DNA of 64,000 bases from Craterostigma plantagineum (lineage: Eukaryota > Streptophyta > Magnoliopsida > Lamiales > Linderniaceae): the NCBI GenBank assembly GCA_027422505.1, contig JAPQWV010000017.1, positions 11,471,501 to 11,535,500 on the forward strand. The letters run 5' to 3'. This document shows positions 1 through 10,367 of the stretch, one piece after another. The translations under genes and the position numbers were made by a program. The notes under the pieces are model-generated. The model ran no database searches and was not told where the DNA came from. It was given only the letters and a program-made list of their open reading frames with translations. How positions within the stretch are numbered: the first letter of the stretch is position 1; the number at the start of each line of letters is the position of its first letter.

Positions 1-620
1 GCTTTAAGTGATTAAAAATTCGCAAAGTTCACTATGCTAAGGATTCGCGAAGTGTGTTCGTGACTTTTTGCAATTCGCCAAGTGCCAACTTCGCGAACTC
101 CTTATGACCCGTGAACCTCTCATGGCCCACGAAGTGCTCCCAATTCGCAAAGTGCCCACCGATTCGCCAAGCTCGATCAACCCGCGAAGTTCGTGTAGGT
201 TCGCAAACTATAACTTCGCGAATTCATGCACGTAAAACTTTTGGGTACGTGACTTATGGAGTTCGCCAACCTCTCTATTGTTTCTCAATTCGCCAAGCTC
301 CATGGATTCGCCAAGTGGACACAACCCGCGGAACCCTTGCTCACTTCGCAGACTTCCTTCAATCCGCGAACCTAGTTTTAGTTCGCAAAATGATCTACCC
401 ACACGCTTCGCGAACTCTACCATGTCTTGCCTAATTTCGTGAAGTTTTATTCTTAATGGTTCGCAAGTTATTGGACCCGTGAACCCTGGTTTCGCGAATC
501 CATCCAAGTGAAATTTGTTGAGTTCACGAACCTCGCGCCACCTATGGTTCGCGATCCCGAGTCTGTGAAGTTCATACTTTACGACCCCAACCATATAACA
601 CTTTCTGACTTCGCAAACCT
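1..620. repeat. TTCGC-word array
   Basis: I count 18 exact TTCGC words in about 620 bases, mostly as attcgcaaag, attcgccaag or cttcgcgaac. Spacing is irregular and intervening sequence does not repeat, so this is not a simple tandem satellite. The same word (ttcgcaaagtg) fills the leader of copia C near 49.9-50.6 kb. The long open frames here are by-products of the repeated word. Confidence 0.75.
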
Positions 621-1129
621 ATAATTTCGATCTAAACATCGCTTTTTCTCAAGAACACGTTGAAAATTATTTGAACATCGAAACCCTAACACCGAGTTTA
701 ACATAGATTATGAGCTGGTGTGAGTTTTTCGTGCGTTATCATCCTTAGACGTGCAAAATTAGAACTTAGATCCTAAATCTCAAGCTAAATACGTAAAAAG
801 CTTAGTAAGATTTCATACCCTTACAAATACTGAAGATCGACTTCTCTTCCTTCTCTCTATACTTCACGTCCTTAGTGTGAGAAAATATCTCAAGCTTTGG
901 TCTACAAAAGTGAAGGTTTAGATATTTTGCTACAAAGGGGGTTTTTTTAAGGTGATATTTTATGTGATAATCATTAATATATTAAAATATACATTTAATT
1001 TATAAGCATTATTTATATTTGTACTTTTTCTAAATATAAGTTTTACTATTTTTAAATAACTGAGATTTAATTATGTTAACATGTAATTATATTTATTATG
1101 GCATATAAAGCGATAATGTTAAAATATGA

Positions 1130-1365
1130 GGGGTATTATCATCCATTAAAAAGTTAGATAGATCACCTCATCACCGTGATGTGGATCACCTAGGTTTTTG
1201 GGGTGATCTGAAATATGAAATATCACCCCATTTTCATCACCTAGGTGATCCATCATTCCGGTGATGATTCATCACCTAGATTAAACAAACACAGTGATAA
1301 GTGCTAAACGAGAGGATCACGGTGATGTTTTGGAAGATCCCCCAAAACAAACACCCCCCAAATGT
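1130..1365. repeat. Palindromic GATCACC-rich block, MITE-like
   Basis: The block contains many copies of GATCACC, CATCACC and their complements, including the near-perfect palindrome tcacctaggtga. It is flanked by G/C homopolymer ends (ggggt on the left, acacccccca on the right), as in some PIF/Harbinger-like MITEs. I could not fix terminal inverted repeats or a target-site duplication, so the MITE label is tentative. Folding potential is obvious from the sequence. Confidence 0.35.
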
Positions 1366-1971
1366 ATGGTGAATGAGGCCTAGGTGTAACATGATTTGCC
1401 CTTGATTTAAGGAAACTTGTTTCCTAAGGATTATCTCTAATGTTTTGGCTTTTAGGTTTGAATTTAATCCTAGCCCAATTAAAATTTTGGCCCAATCTTC
1501 TAATCTCACCTATATAATTACCTTAATTTTCCCCTCATTATATTTCCCCTCATTATATATTTTTTCGAAGATTCCCACTAAGCTAGATATTATCTAGGCA
1601 TATAATTATATACGCACAATAAATAAAATCACGTAAGCACATAATTAATGCACAACGATTCAAAATCGCATAAGCACATTATTATGCGCACAAAATTCGT
1701 GAAATCATGCGGGCAAGTAATTAATCCATGGAGTTCATATAGTCACATAAAACACATACTAGGCACACAAACTTATTGGCCGGCCTACTTCTCGGGTATT
1801 ACAATTAGAAAGACGCCCAAACACGCATACACAAAAGTCAGCCAATCCATTCGTTTTGTGAATCTCACCCATCGAATTTTGTTCTCTATCAATATTTCTA
1901 TCCCATAAACCAATCCTAGAATTATTTTCGGTTAAAATTATATATTAACTAATATTAATGATACTACCTCA

Positions 1972-2016
1972 ATAACTTCATTTTCAGTGATTTGTCCATC
2001 TTCGTTCTTGTCAACC
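1972..2016 (-). pseudogene. Isolated EF-hand-like exon fragment
   Basis: On the minus strand, between an acceptor-like 'ttatag' and a donor-like 'gtagta', the frame reads VDKNEDGQITENEVIE. This is an EF-hand loop pattern (D-x-N-x-D-G-x-I-x-x-x-E) similar to the EF-hand exons of plant NADPH oxidases (RBOH) and other calcium sensors. No neighbouring exon of such a gene is recognisable. It is either a stray exon from a decayed gene or a chance match. Confidence 0.3.
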
Positions 2017-2177
2017 CTATAATTCATACATACTTACATACTTACATAATGGACCAATATCCATCTTCACCATAGGTTTAATGTCCTCACCAGTATACAA
2101 CGACTGACACTATAAAATCGTAATATAAAAAGAAAAGGAACGATCAAGATTAGGCAAAAAACTACCATCAAACTCAC

Positions 2178-2512
2178 ACTGTACAATATTCGATCGTCCA
2201 AGCTGGTACCCTTTCCTGTCAACACAAAGAAATAATAAAATTTGCCCTCAAATCGACTGAAAATATTAAGAAATATTCAATCTAATCAAAAGTATATTAT
2301 GAAATAAAAGTTTTCATTATTATTACCTTGTGGCTTGTGTCATAGTCGCTTGTCCCGACATCATATTTATATGTGGGTTTGAAGGCTAAAGTACCCTCAT
2401 GATACCAACTGAAAACTTTGCCCTCTCTCTGCTTCTTGCAAGAGCTGATCTTTTGATGTGAGAAGCTAATAGGCATACAAACATTACATATATTAAGCGA
2501 TATACACTGCAA
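2178..2512 (-). pseudogene. Inositol polyphosphate 5-phosphatase fragment (5PTase11-like), frameshifted
   Basis: Two minus-strand exons are visible. The first ends at 2327 at a GT donor and carries a block ending PTYKYDVGTSDYDTSHK, the substrate-pocket region of the 5-phosphatase fold. The second (2215 to 2178, bounded by gacag and gtgagt) begins with ERVPAWT. It should continue DRIL, the family's catalytic R-x-P-[AS]-W-[CT]-D-R motif, but one base is missing near 2194, so DRILY falls in another frame. A degenerate copy of the preceding exon segment lies at about 2545-2640, suggesting local duplication. The upstream catalytic exons (the GDLNYR block) are not seen. The family removes the 5-phosphate of inositol lipids or inositol phosphates. 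The fragment cannot encode an active enzyme; the closest recalled plant relative is the small 5PTase11 type. Confidence 0.6.
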
Positions 2513-2639
2513 GATCGTAAGTTCGAAAAATATTACAGTTCTTACCTCATGTTGGTTTTCTTGAATGAGATTTCTTGCAGGTGATGTGTTAATTCCTCAC
2601 ATGAAAACTTGCCCTTTCTCTGTTTCTTGCAAGAATTGA

Positions 2640-3644
2640 TGTTTCGATGTTGCTTGATGATGATGATGATTAGGGTTATTGGAGAATAATGAGCTTGATA
2701 TGCGCCTAAACTCTGAGTTCCTGTCTTTCACATAATATAAGAAAATGATTAAGCGTCGTACGTACATGTCGAAGAAGATTGGAAGCCTTGAATCGAAGCT
2801 TTGATCTGTAACCTGTGTCCAAAATTCATGGAACTCTTCTCTGCTAAGCTATCAACTTTTAGCCTTCTTCCCATACTTATGCATCGAATACTTCCAAGGC
2901 AAACTCCTTTGACCTCTCATCCATGCGCATAAATGCAATTCATGACCACATAAGGATAGACATCTTCAGAATATCTTCCCATTATTTTTTCAAAGAAAAA
3001 TATTTAATTGATTAAACGAACGAACCTATGCATCGCTTGAAATCTGCGCGGTGATGATATCCATATTTTGCCAGCTTTTAGAAGTTTTCGCTGAATTTGG
3101 TTCAAGCCTCGACCCTGTTATAACTCTTGCTATTGTTACTGAGATACCTCAAACAACGCCATGTGCGCACATGATCGTCCGATTAAGCTGAGCTCGCTGC
3201 AGGCGCCTGTCTCGAGTAATGGGCCGACTCGAAGCTTCCACCAGAACCCGCTTCGTGCTTCCTCAAACCCGAGCCTGCACAGCCATGGCTGCACCAAGAG
3301 AATCGCATAAGCTCCTGTGACAGCTTCCTCGCCTGCCCAAATGGATAAACTTAAAACTGTTTATCTATCCTGTTATTATTTGATGTATCAATTGCAAGAT
3401 TGTTCATATGTGGATGTTACCTTTCGGTCTTCTCTTCTCTTCTTTTGCTCTAAGCTTTGGTATTTCCTTCATCTCTTCTACTTGCAAACTTTTGTGTGTC
3501 TTATAAAATGAGCAGAGTACTCAGTCATAAAGCTTGAGTATAACACCTCGTTTGCTAACATTCATTCATTTTCTACATCGCCTTCAAAAAAAGCACAATC
3601 TTCATCGTGAGAAATCGTGAATTTAAATATTCAGATTAATAGTT
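2640..3644. other. No recognisable gene
   Basis: Mixed sequence with a short GC-rich piece at 3150-3310 whose translations match nothing I know. It may be debris from the gene fragments to its left. Splice-like signals occur but no exon chain can be supported. Confidence 0.4.
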
Positions 3645-4580
3645 TTGGTGATTTGACCAATTTAATGAGTAAAACGATTAAACATAGTAGAAATCGGGAA
3701 CAAACAACAGTACAACAGCGCATACAGAAACCGGATCAAGACTGCTAACATTGAAGATCGGACTACGGGATACCGGAAGTGACACATGGACAAAGATTCA
3801 AATTTGTTCAAGGAGTGGCAAGTTGAAGACTTCTGACAAGAAATTAATTCAAGGCTGCCAGCTAAAGAGAAGTCGAAGTCCAGCCAAGCTGAATAAGGAA
3901 TAAAGCTAATGGCACAGCGCGAACTGCAGTGAAGATCGGACAGACCCATTTTGGGTAAAGTCATTAAATGCACTGTCTGGTACATAGAGCTATCTCACAA
4001 CGGTCTCCTACATCATCGCACATATAAATAGAGGGAAAGCAAGCTGAAGATTGTTTTTATGACACTGATTACAAAAATCCAGAACGAGAGAAAGCTCAAA
4101 GCGAAGAAGATATCTTAAGTGTTGTCTCACTGTACGATACCGGAACGGTTAGTAAGTGGGTTTTTCTCAAGGGACTGTAGAAAGCTCATGAAAGAGACGG
4201 ACTGTAAAATGCTGTCTAGTGGTGACTAGGAGTTAAGTTAGCTGAGTATAGCCGTGGGGTTGTACTGAGTTAGTCTAGCTAAGGAGGTTGTACAACGGGG
4301 GTTGTAGAAAACCGAGTTCTAGTGGTACCTTCCTTGCGGGGAAAAGTGGAGACGTAGGAGATTTTGCTCCAAACTTCCAGAAACAAACTATGTGTCCTTT
4401 ACAAACTCACACACGCACTTCACATCGTACACCCGGTCTCAGTTCATAACTGACCGGTTTGCTTCCGCACAAAGTCGCATACACGAGTATCAAGCACCGG
4501 TATCTAGCCTTAACCGGTTAAGAACCGAAAAACGTCCAAGTGTTTATTCACCCACTCTAAACGCGTAATCGATCCTAACA
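3645..4580 (+). mobile_element. Copia-type LTR (element J), probable solo or truncated
   Basis: The stretch has the ordered landmarks of a long copia LTR: a TATA box (tataaataga, about 4024), an R/U5 stretch with 'cttgcggggaaaagtgg' and 'cgtaggagattttgc', and a terminal 'gtgtttattcaccc...gatcctaaca' ending at 4580. No primer-binding site follows; the host repeat (unit A1) begins at once, so this is not an intact element. The left border is approximate and no target-site duplication was found, which suggests loss of the left flank by rearrangement. Confidence 0.5.
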
Positions 4581-5016
4581 ACCTCCATTCATCAGCTTTA
4601 TCCTTTTGATCAACCAAGACCTGATGCAAATTCTTAATCACTAAGACCATAAAACACACAAAAAGGACAAATTTTTTTATTCTTTCCACACGATAAATAA
4701 ATAAATCCCTAAAACTCAAATATACAACTAATACCCGTCAAGAAGTGTATGAAAATGAACGATGATCCCTTATTCGTGAGGAGAAAAAGTCCTACACTTT
4801 TTTAAACATCTTTGGCGATCTCTCTAGACCTCCATTCATCATCTTCTTTATCCTTTTGATCAACCAAGACCTGACCCAAATTCTTAATCACTAAGACCAT
4901 AAACAAAATAAAACCGTAAAACTAAAGCTAATACCTATTTCCAAGAAGTGTAGGAAGATGAACGCCGATCCCTTATTCGTGAGGAGAAAAATTCGTACCC
5001 CTTTTTTGAGCAACAT
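4581..5016 (-). repeat. Tandem units A1 and A2: duplicated last exon of gene X
   Basis: Two copies of a roughly 215 bp unit lie head to tail (A1 4581-4804, A2 4805-5016); a third copy (A3) starts at 7388 beyond LTR H. Each unit carries, on the minus strand, an acceptor (ggtcttag) followed by an exon reading IKNL-x-QVLVDQKDK...DEWR. In A2 and A3 it continues SREIAKDV. A2 ends in TAA. In A1 the first 25 bases are replaced by the end of LTR J, and the exon has diverged (DEWRLLG). The sequence after the exon (ctcctcacgaataagg) is shared by A1 and A2. Confidence 0.75.
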
Positions 5017-7387
5017 TGCGGCGCCCCTGACTCCTACCGCCCATTCTTACTACTATTTTGTGTGACTGCATGTAATATAAATGAAATCTATATACGAAAA
5101 TGCGTACAAAATTTTTCCTTTTATAAAGGAAACTCTTCTGTACAGTACAAAATATTCCTAGGACATAAATACATAGATGAGTGCGCATGCGTGTTCAAAA
5201 CAATCTTTCGGCCCGCCACTCAGGTCGCATCCATGTACACACTGCCACCTCAAAAGTCCTCCGAAAGCTTCAAAAATTGGCCTTGCCTTCGAAAAGATCA
5301 CCTACCGTGATCCCGTGAACCTATAACACATATATAAGTGGCAATACCCACTCAAAGGGAGGCTAACCCAAGGGCGCCTTTTCTGTCCCAAGGTGGTTTC
5401 ATACGCCACGCGGACGCTTCACACTGGTAGCCTAATCTGAAGTAGTCAACACCAGAGGTACCCTCGGTGTTGCGTACTCTCTCAGCTCGCATCCTCCAGG
5501 TTTCACGACCCGCCATAAGGGCATTAGCCCTAAAATCATGTCTTGCCTTGTACATGTCATGTCTTAACGGTAGCACCATACGACGTCACCATGGTAGCAT
5601 CGAAGAGCCGTGACTCATCTGTGAGTCGGCATCAAACGCCCATATCGGCGAATCTTTATCGCTCTCAGGCGATCGTATATTATGCACGCTCTCATTTCAT
5701 GCCTTTTGTACTAAACGTGCGTGCATATGCTCATGTCATGAATATGCGTATCATGCCATCATATTATGTAAATAAATCCTGCGTGTCATAATATAACGCA
5801 AATAATTCAAGTAGGAAGTCACATAAAATCATAGAACACATAACATATAATTTTCATGCACATATAATTATGTGTTGTAGTTGGGACTTCCACTTACCTG
5901 ATATCCTTAGCTATTAAATTTATCGTACGGTATGTCGCTAACCTTCGAACCCTAAGTATACAAACATATAAAATTGGGGTTTATTAGTCTAGTTATACTA
6001 CGAAATTGGCTTAATTTGAAAACCCTAGTTTCGACTTTTATAATTTCAAAACCCTAAAATTTAGAACTTAACCTAAACTAAGAAATACAATTTCAGAAAT
6101 AGATCTCGACATAAAATATGGAATGATTTCGACATAGGTTAAACATGGATTTTGATATATATTATACAATGGATCTCGACATGATTTAACAAAGGTTCGA
6201 TATTAAACAATGCCTAAGGATTTCGACATGCTTGTCAATATAAATCTCGACATTAGTTTGGCATAAATCTCGATATTCTATATACCTTTCGACATTTCAA
6301 TTTTAACCATCTCAATATAGATCTTAAGTTCGGTCTCGACATTCTCTCATCTTCTTTTCAAGCTCGAAATCATTCCCTTAACCTAATACAACTTCGAAAT
6401 TCATCAACTGGAAATTATATCACTTGAAAACATCTTTTTGGTATAAGAATCATCTAAACCTTCGATCTAACTTAATCTTCTTCAAGAACAGTTGGAATTT
6501 TATTTAGGGTTTCACAGCTGTAACACTTTCGTTAGTTGGAGTTATATAAAACCCTAAGTATTGTCCAAATTGTTATTCTAACTATCTCCTGCACATAATA
6601 ATATACGAATGAAACAGAAAAAACCTCAAAATAATAGTTCATACCTTCCCAGCTTTGCTTAAGTCTCGTTCTCCTCTTCGACTTTTAGTTCCTTCTAGTT
6701 CTAAGTTTTTGAGAGTTTAGTTTGTGTGTCTTATTGGATGAAAATCTTTCTTTTTATCCCCAAAGTTGGCGTGTATATTGAAACAATTGACGTCAATCCT
6801 ATACTAATCCTTATCTTAATGAACTAATGTATATTATTTTATTACTTTACCATATGACCAAGTAATCGAACTTATTTTAGTATCTTCTTTAGCGAGTTTT
6901 AAGGGTTTCGACAATTTATAAATCTCGAGCATGACATTCAAGGTTTCGATATTTTTATCAATATCATCATTTCAATACCTTATAATTTCGACATTTACTC
7001 ATTTAGAAATTTAATATTTCAAGCTTCAAGGATTTCGAGATCCCAAGATCTCGAGATTCCTAGTTCCGAAACCCTAATATATCAAAGTCTCTATCTAACC
7101 TGTTTGAAATCTATTCTTACTAATTCGTGTTCCTTAAAATGTGGTATTAACACTTAATTATACTAAATTAAATTTTCTAGGTTAGCATGTCATGTACTAG
7201 AAACCCTAAAATCAATAACCAATCTAAATTCACTTAATTCTTCTACTTGGTTAGTAACCCTAATAGCACCTAATTTGAAATCATGTTGACACATAAAATC
7301 GTAAAACATGTCTCATGCAGTCACGTAAGTCATATAACATGTATGCAAATTTATTGGCCGACTTACTTACGGGACTCCGGTATTACA
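5017..7387 (-). mobile_element. Gypsy-type solo LTR (element H), TSD AACAT
   Basis: The 2371 bp element starts TGCGGCGCCCC and ends GGTATTACA on the plus strand, so its own sense start is probably TGTAATACC on the minus strand. It is flanked by AACAT at 5012-5016 and 7388-7392. The tandem neighbour junction A1/A2 (around 4790-4810) shows the same sequence uninterrupted, which confirms the borders. No gag, pol, primer site or second LTR is present, hence solo LTR. Between about 5940 and 7080 it is crowded with tcgacat or tttcgacat words. Confidence 0.8.
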
Positions 7388-7545
7388 AACATCTTTGGCG
7401 ATCTCTCTAGACCTCCATTCATCAGCTTCTTTATCCTTTTGATCAACCAAGACTTGGCCCAAATTCTTAATAGCTAAGACCATAAACACACAAACATGAC
7501 AGATTTTTTTATTCTTTCCAATCGATAAATGCAGAAATATAACCG
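7388..7545 (-). repeat. Unit A3: third copy of the duplicated last exon
   Basis: This matches A1 and A2 (4581-5016) from aacatctttggcg through the exon and its acceptor at about 7474-7478. The match then continues to a cgataaat stretch, where the plastid fragment begins. Similarity resumes after the plastid fragment (cctaaaactcaa, matching A1 at about 4709), so the plastid DNA entered this unit. Confidence 0.75.
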
Positions 7546-7547
7546 TA

Positions 7548-7789
7548 AATGGACCCGAACAGCTAGGCAATATTCAAGTACCTAAAAGGGCTAGCTATAT
7601 AAGAACTATTATGTTGGAATTGAGTCGTATCGCTTCCCATTTGTTATGGCTCGGTCCTTTTATGGCAGATATTGGGGCACAGACCCCTTTCTTCTATATT
7701 TTTCGAGAACGAGAATTGATATATGACCTATTCGAAGCTGCTATCGGTATGCGCATGATGCATAATTATTTTCGTATCGGAGGAGTATC
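7548..7789 (+). pseudogene. ndhH: Nuclear plastid DNA insert: internal fragment of ndhH
   Basis: An 81-codon open stretch in one frame reads like the middle of plastid NdhH, the 49 kDa-type subunit of the chloroplast NADH dehydrogenase-like complex. It includes [28 protein letters not shown] and [13 protein letters not shown]. The match stops abruptly at GGV; the following codons are host sequence with a stop. Both ends are blunt breaks inside the gene, with no plastid promoter or start, so it is not expressed as NdhH. It lies in the presumed intron between exons c and d of gene X. The reading frame has no stop and few apparent changes, which suggests a fairly recent transfer. The mitochondrial homologue nad7 differs clearly in this region. 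Confidence 0.9.
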
Positions 7790-8083
7790 CTAAAACTCAA
7801 GAAATCGAGACACCAAGGAACAATGATCAACACTACCAAACGAATTCAATGGAAGATATATGTATCATTATCTGGCCCTGACGATACAATATCGTAAAAT
7901 TTTAAAACTGCACTTGCAGAAAATTACCAAATACCAGCAAGTATATTATAAAATTTTAGCGAAGATGCATAGCGAAAGACCCTATCTTCGTACAATATAT
8001 CATCATTGTCATCTCGTCCAAGACAGCATCCCTCACAGACTTAACTGGTCGCGTCGTAAACGGCCAAAAATAAAATTTATAAC

Positions 8084-8550
8084 TGTAACGACCTGTCCCA
8101 TACCGGGTGTCACTATAGCATTGGTCCCTACCGGGACAAGTGGGGTTGGGCCCACCACACTCCGCCTGATAGTCTGGCCCCACTGTACCACTATTTAACC
8201 TTTTAGCGTGCTTCGTGCACTCGCTCACACGCACCCTGAGAAACTTCCCAGGGGTCACCCATCCCTAGATTGCCCCAAGTCAAACACGCTTAACTTCGGA
8301 GTTTCTATAGATGGACTCCCAAAAAGATAGGTCGATCTTGGTGATATGAGTAGTACTATCAATTCCCTTATACGATTCTTAGCCTGACACGCCCATACAT
8401 TGTCAGTCTCAGGATCCCCTCTCATTCGGGTGTCGGATCGGTTCGTTCACGTACCCCTTCGCCTAGAAGCCTGCCAGGAGCCGCTCCTTGTCCGTGCACC
8501 TCTCTGGCACCGGCGATCACTCCCCGCCCTCATCGGCCCCGGGCGTCACA
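8084..8550 (-). mobile_element. Cassandra-type solo LTR with 5S rRNA domain, TSD ATAAC
   Basis: The 467 bp insert reads TGTGACGCCC...GGTCGTTACA on the minus strand and is bordered by ATAAC at 8079-8083 and 8551-8555. The right LTR of L shows the unoccupied site at 14129-14133. At 8237-8300 the minus strand matches plant 5S rRNA: the A-box portion (gaagttaagcgtg) and the C-box portion (gatgggtgacccctgggaa) are preserved, while the intermediate element is altered. Cassandra elements are terminal-repeat retrotransposons in miniature that carry such a 5S-derived Pol III promoter. No internal domain or second LTR is present. Confidence 0.9.
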
Positions 8551-8634
8551 ATAACCTTACTAATATGAGTATAGCGAAAGTAAGGATCGTCTCCACAGAA
8601 AAGATGGTTGATTTACTATTATATCAAAATTACG

Positions 8635-8884
<250 letters not shown>

Positions 8885-10367
8885 CGTTCGCCAATTTATA
8901 TAATCGATCATAGATTCCTAAATAACGTGTATACATAAGCATAATCGGTTATAGTTGTCGACGAACGCCTAACAACCAATCTCTTCTTAATTACTCGACA
9001 ATTATGAGATGCTATAATTACTTCCCTAATCGAAAATAACCTTCAGGACGCCCTGCAAGGTTTAAGATTCCGACAGCATTAAAAATGAAAGAGACCCCGA
9101 TTATTAACTAACTCGCTCGGACGACGCTCTCTCGAGAAACGACACTGGTCCGTTAAAATCAAATCGCGTAAAATACAATATAACTTACACTTACCTAAGG
9201 TAGAGAAGTTGAATATTATTTGCTACTTATTATAACATACAAACAATTACGGATTTGTTGTTCTAATTAACGATGGACTCACCTAGATTAATTAAACATT
9301 TGCAACTATTTAATCAAGTTTATCAACTAAAATAAATTCAAGTTTAGACGAATACTGACGCGTCCACGAATAAGCACAATAATCTCACAATATTATAAAT
9401 AAAGGTGTTGAATAATACTTCAACTATAATAAACTTAACATACCAGTTAAACATATAGCAACATAATTATATATAGATAGGAATCGACTTAGCTTACAAC
9501 CGTACGAACGTAAACGAACTGCAGCACCGTTGCTCCGTGTATGATCCTCACCTCAGCTTCAGCCTTATGCTTCGTTGGGTATTTTCGTCGAACAGCTGGT
9601 GAGCGACTAAGGTTCAATTGTATGCTTCACGTCCTTGTTCGTTTTAGTCCGTCGTGATATAATTTCAACCTAAACACAATATAACGTTGCTGCCCGTCAC
9701 AGCTCTGCCTCGTTCCGTCACGGCTGTACCTTGGCTCAAATCTGCTAAGCGTCGCAGCTTCCGTCCGTGGTTTGGTCTGCTTCGGTCTGCGAGGGGTGAA
9801 TGAAGTACTGGATGTGGCTCGTCCCCCTCCTCTTTTGGATATTTGGGAGATGATAGTGAGCTCTCTTTTTTTAAAAGTTCTGTTCGTCTTTTTTTCCTTT
9901 TTTTTCGTTGAGCTGCGTATGCTTGTATATATAGATGAATCTTCAGACGGAATGTAAAACACCAACTCTAGTTCTATATAGTTGTGCCTTGATCTTTTTT
10001 TTCTTTCACACTCGAAACATTGGAAGTTGAATTCCCGTTCCTTTTCTTTTTCCACAAAGGTATTGGTTGGATGTCTGCTTGAATGTCGCTCAGCACAAGG
10101 ATGCTTTTGTCTGCTTTACTTTATTGTCCAAGTATTATTTGTCAAAGCACTATGGTATGCAAACACGCACAACCAACATGTGAGGGTCCCGTAGCTTTCT
10201 TTAATTGTTGTATATAAGCTTGATACAAGTGAAAGAAAACATCGTGTGGTATTTATTAATATGTCCAAAAACTCATTTCTAAACCATTCTCCTCGAATAT
10301 CTATAAATCAAGAAATACACGCGTAAGTGTAAGATACTTGAGCAAATTAGGATAAATAACATCTGAT

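Larger units (their letters stand above)
1..1803 (-). mobile_element. Gypsy-type LTR (element I), truncated by window edge
   Basis: The right end reads GGTATTACA, the reverse complement of a TGTAATACC LTR start, the same start word as LTR H and LTR B. The layout also parallels LTR H (5017-7387): a tract full of TTCG words, then a line resembling 'cttcaagaaca-gttgga', then a pyrimidine-rich stretch, then a terminal 'ttattggccg' block. The left end and any internal region lie outside the window, so solo LTR and full element cannot be told apart. No coding region inside is credible. The region from 620 to 1803 outside the palindromic block holds AT-rich sequence only. Confidence 0.55.

Noticed and set aside
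208..594. Protein-coding gene at the window start
   Set aside because: The 100-codon frames on both strands consist of the repeated TTCGC word and have no domain or splice context.
5940..7260. Interstitial telomere repeats
   Set aside because: Single AACCCTAA words occur but never in tandem; they are scattered in an LTR.
7611..7793. Functional NdhH gene in the nucleus
   Set aside because: Only an internal fragment is present, without start, end, promoter or targeting sequence.
8237..8300. A functional 5S rRNA gene
   Set aside because: Only part of the 5S sequence is present, with changes in the middle, and it sits inside an LTR with TG/CA ends and a target duplication.
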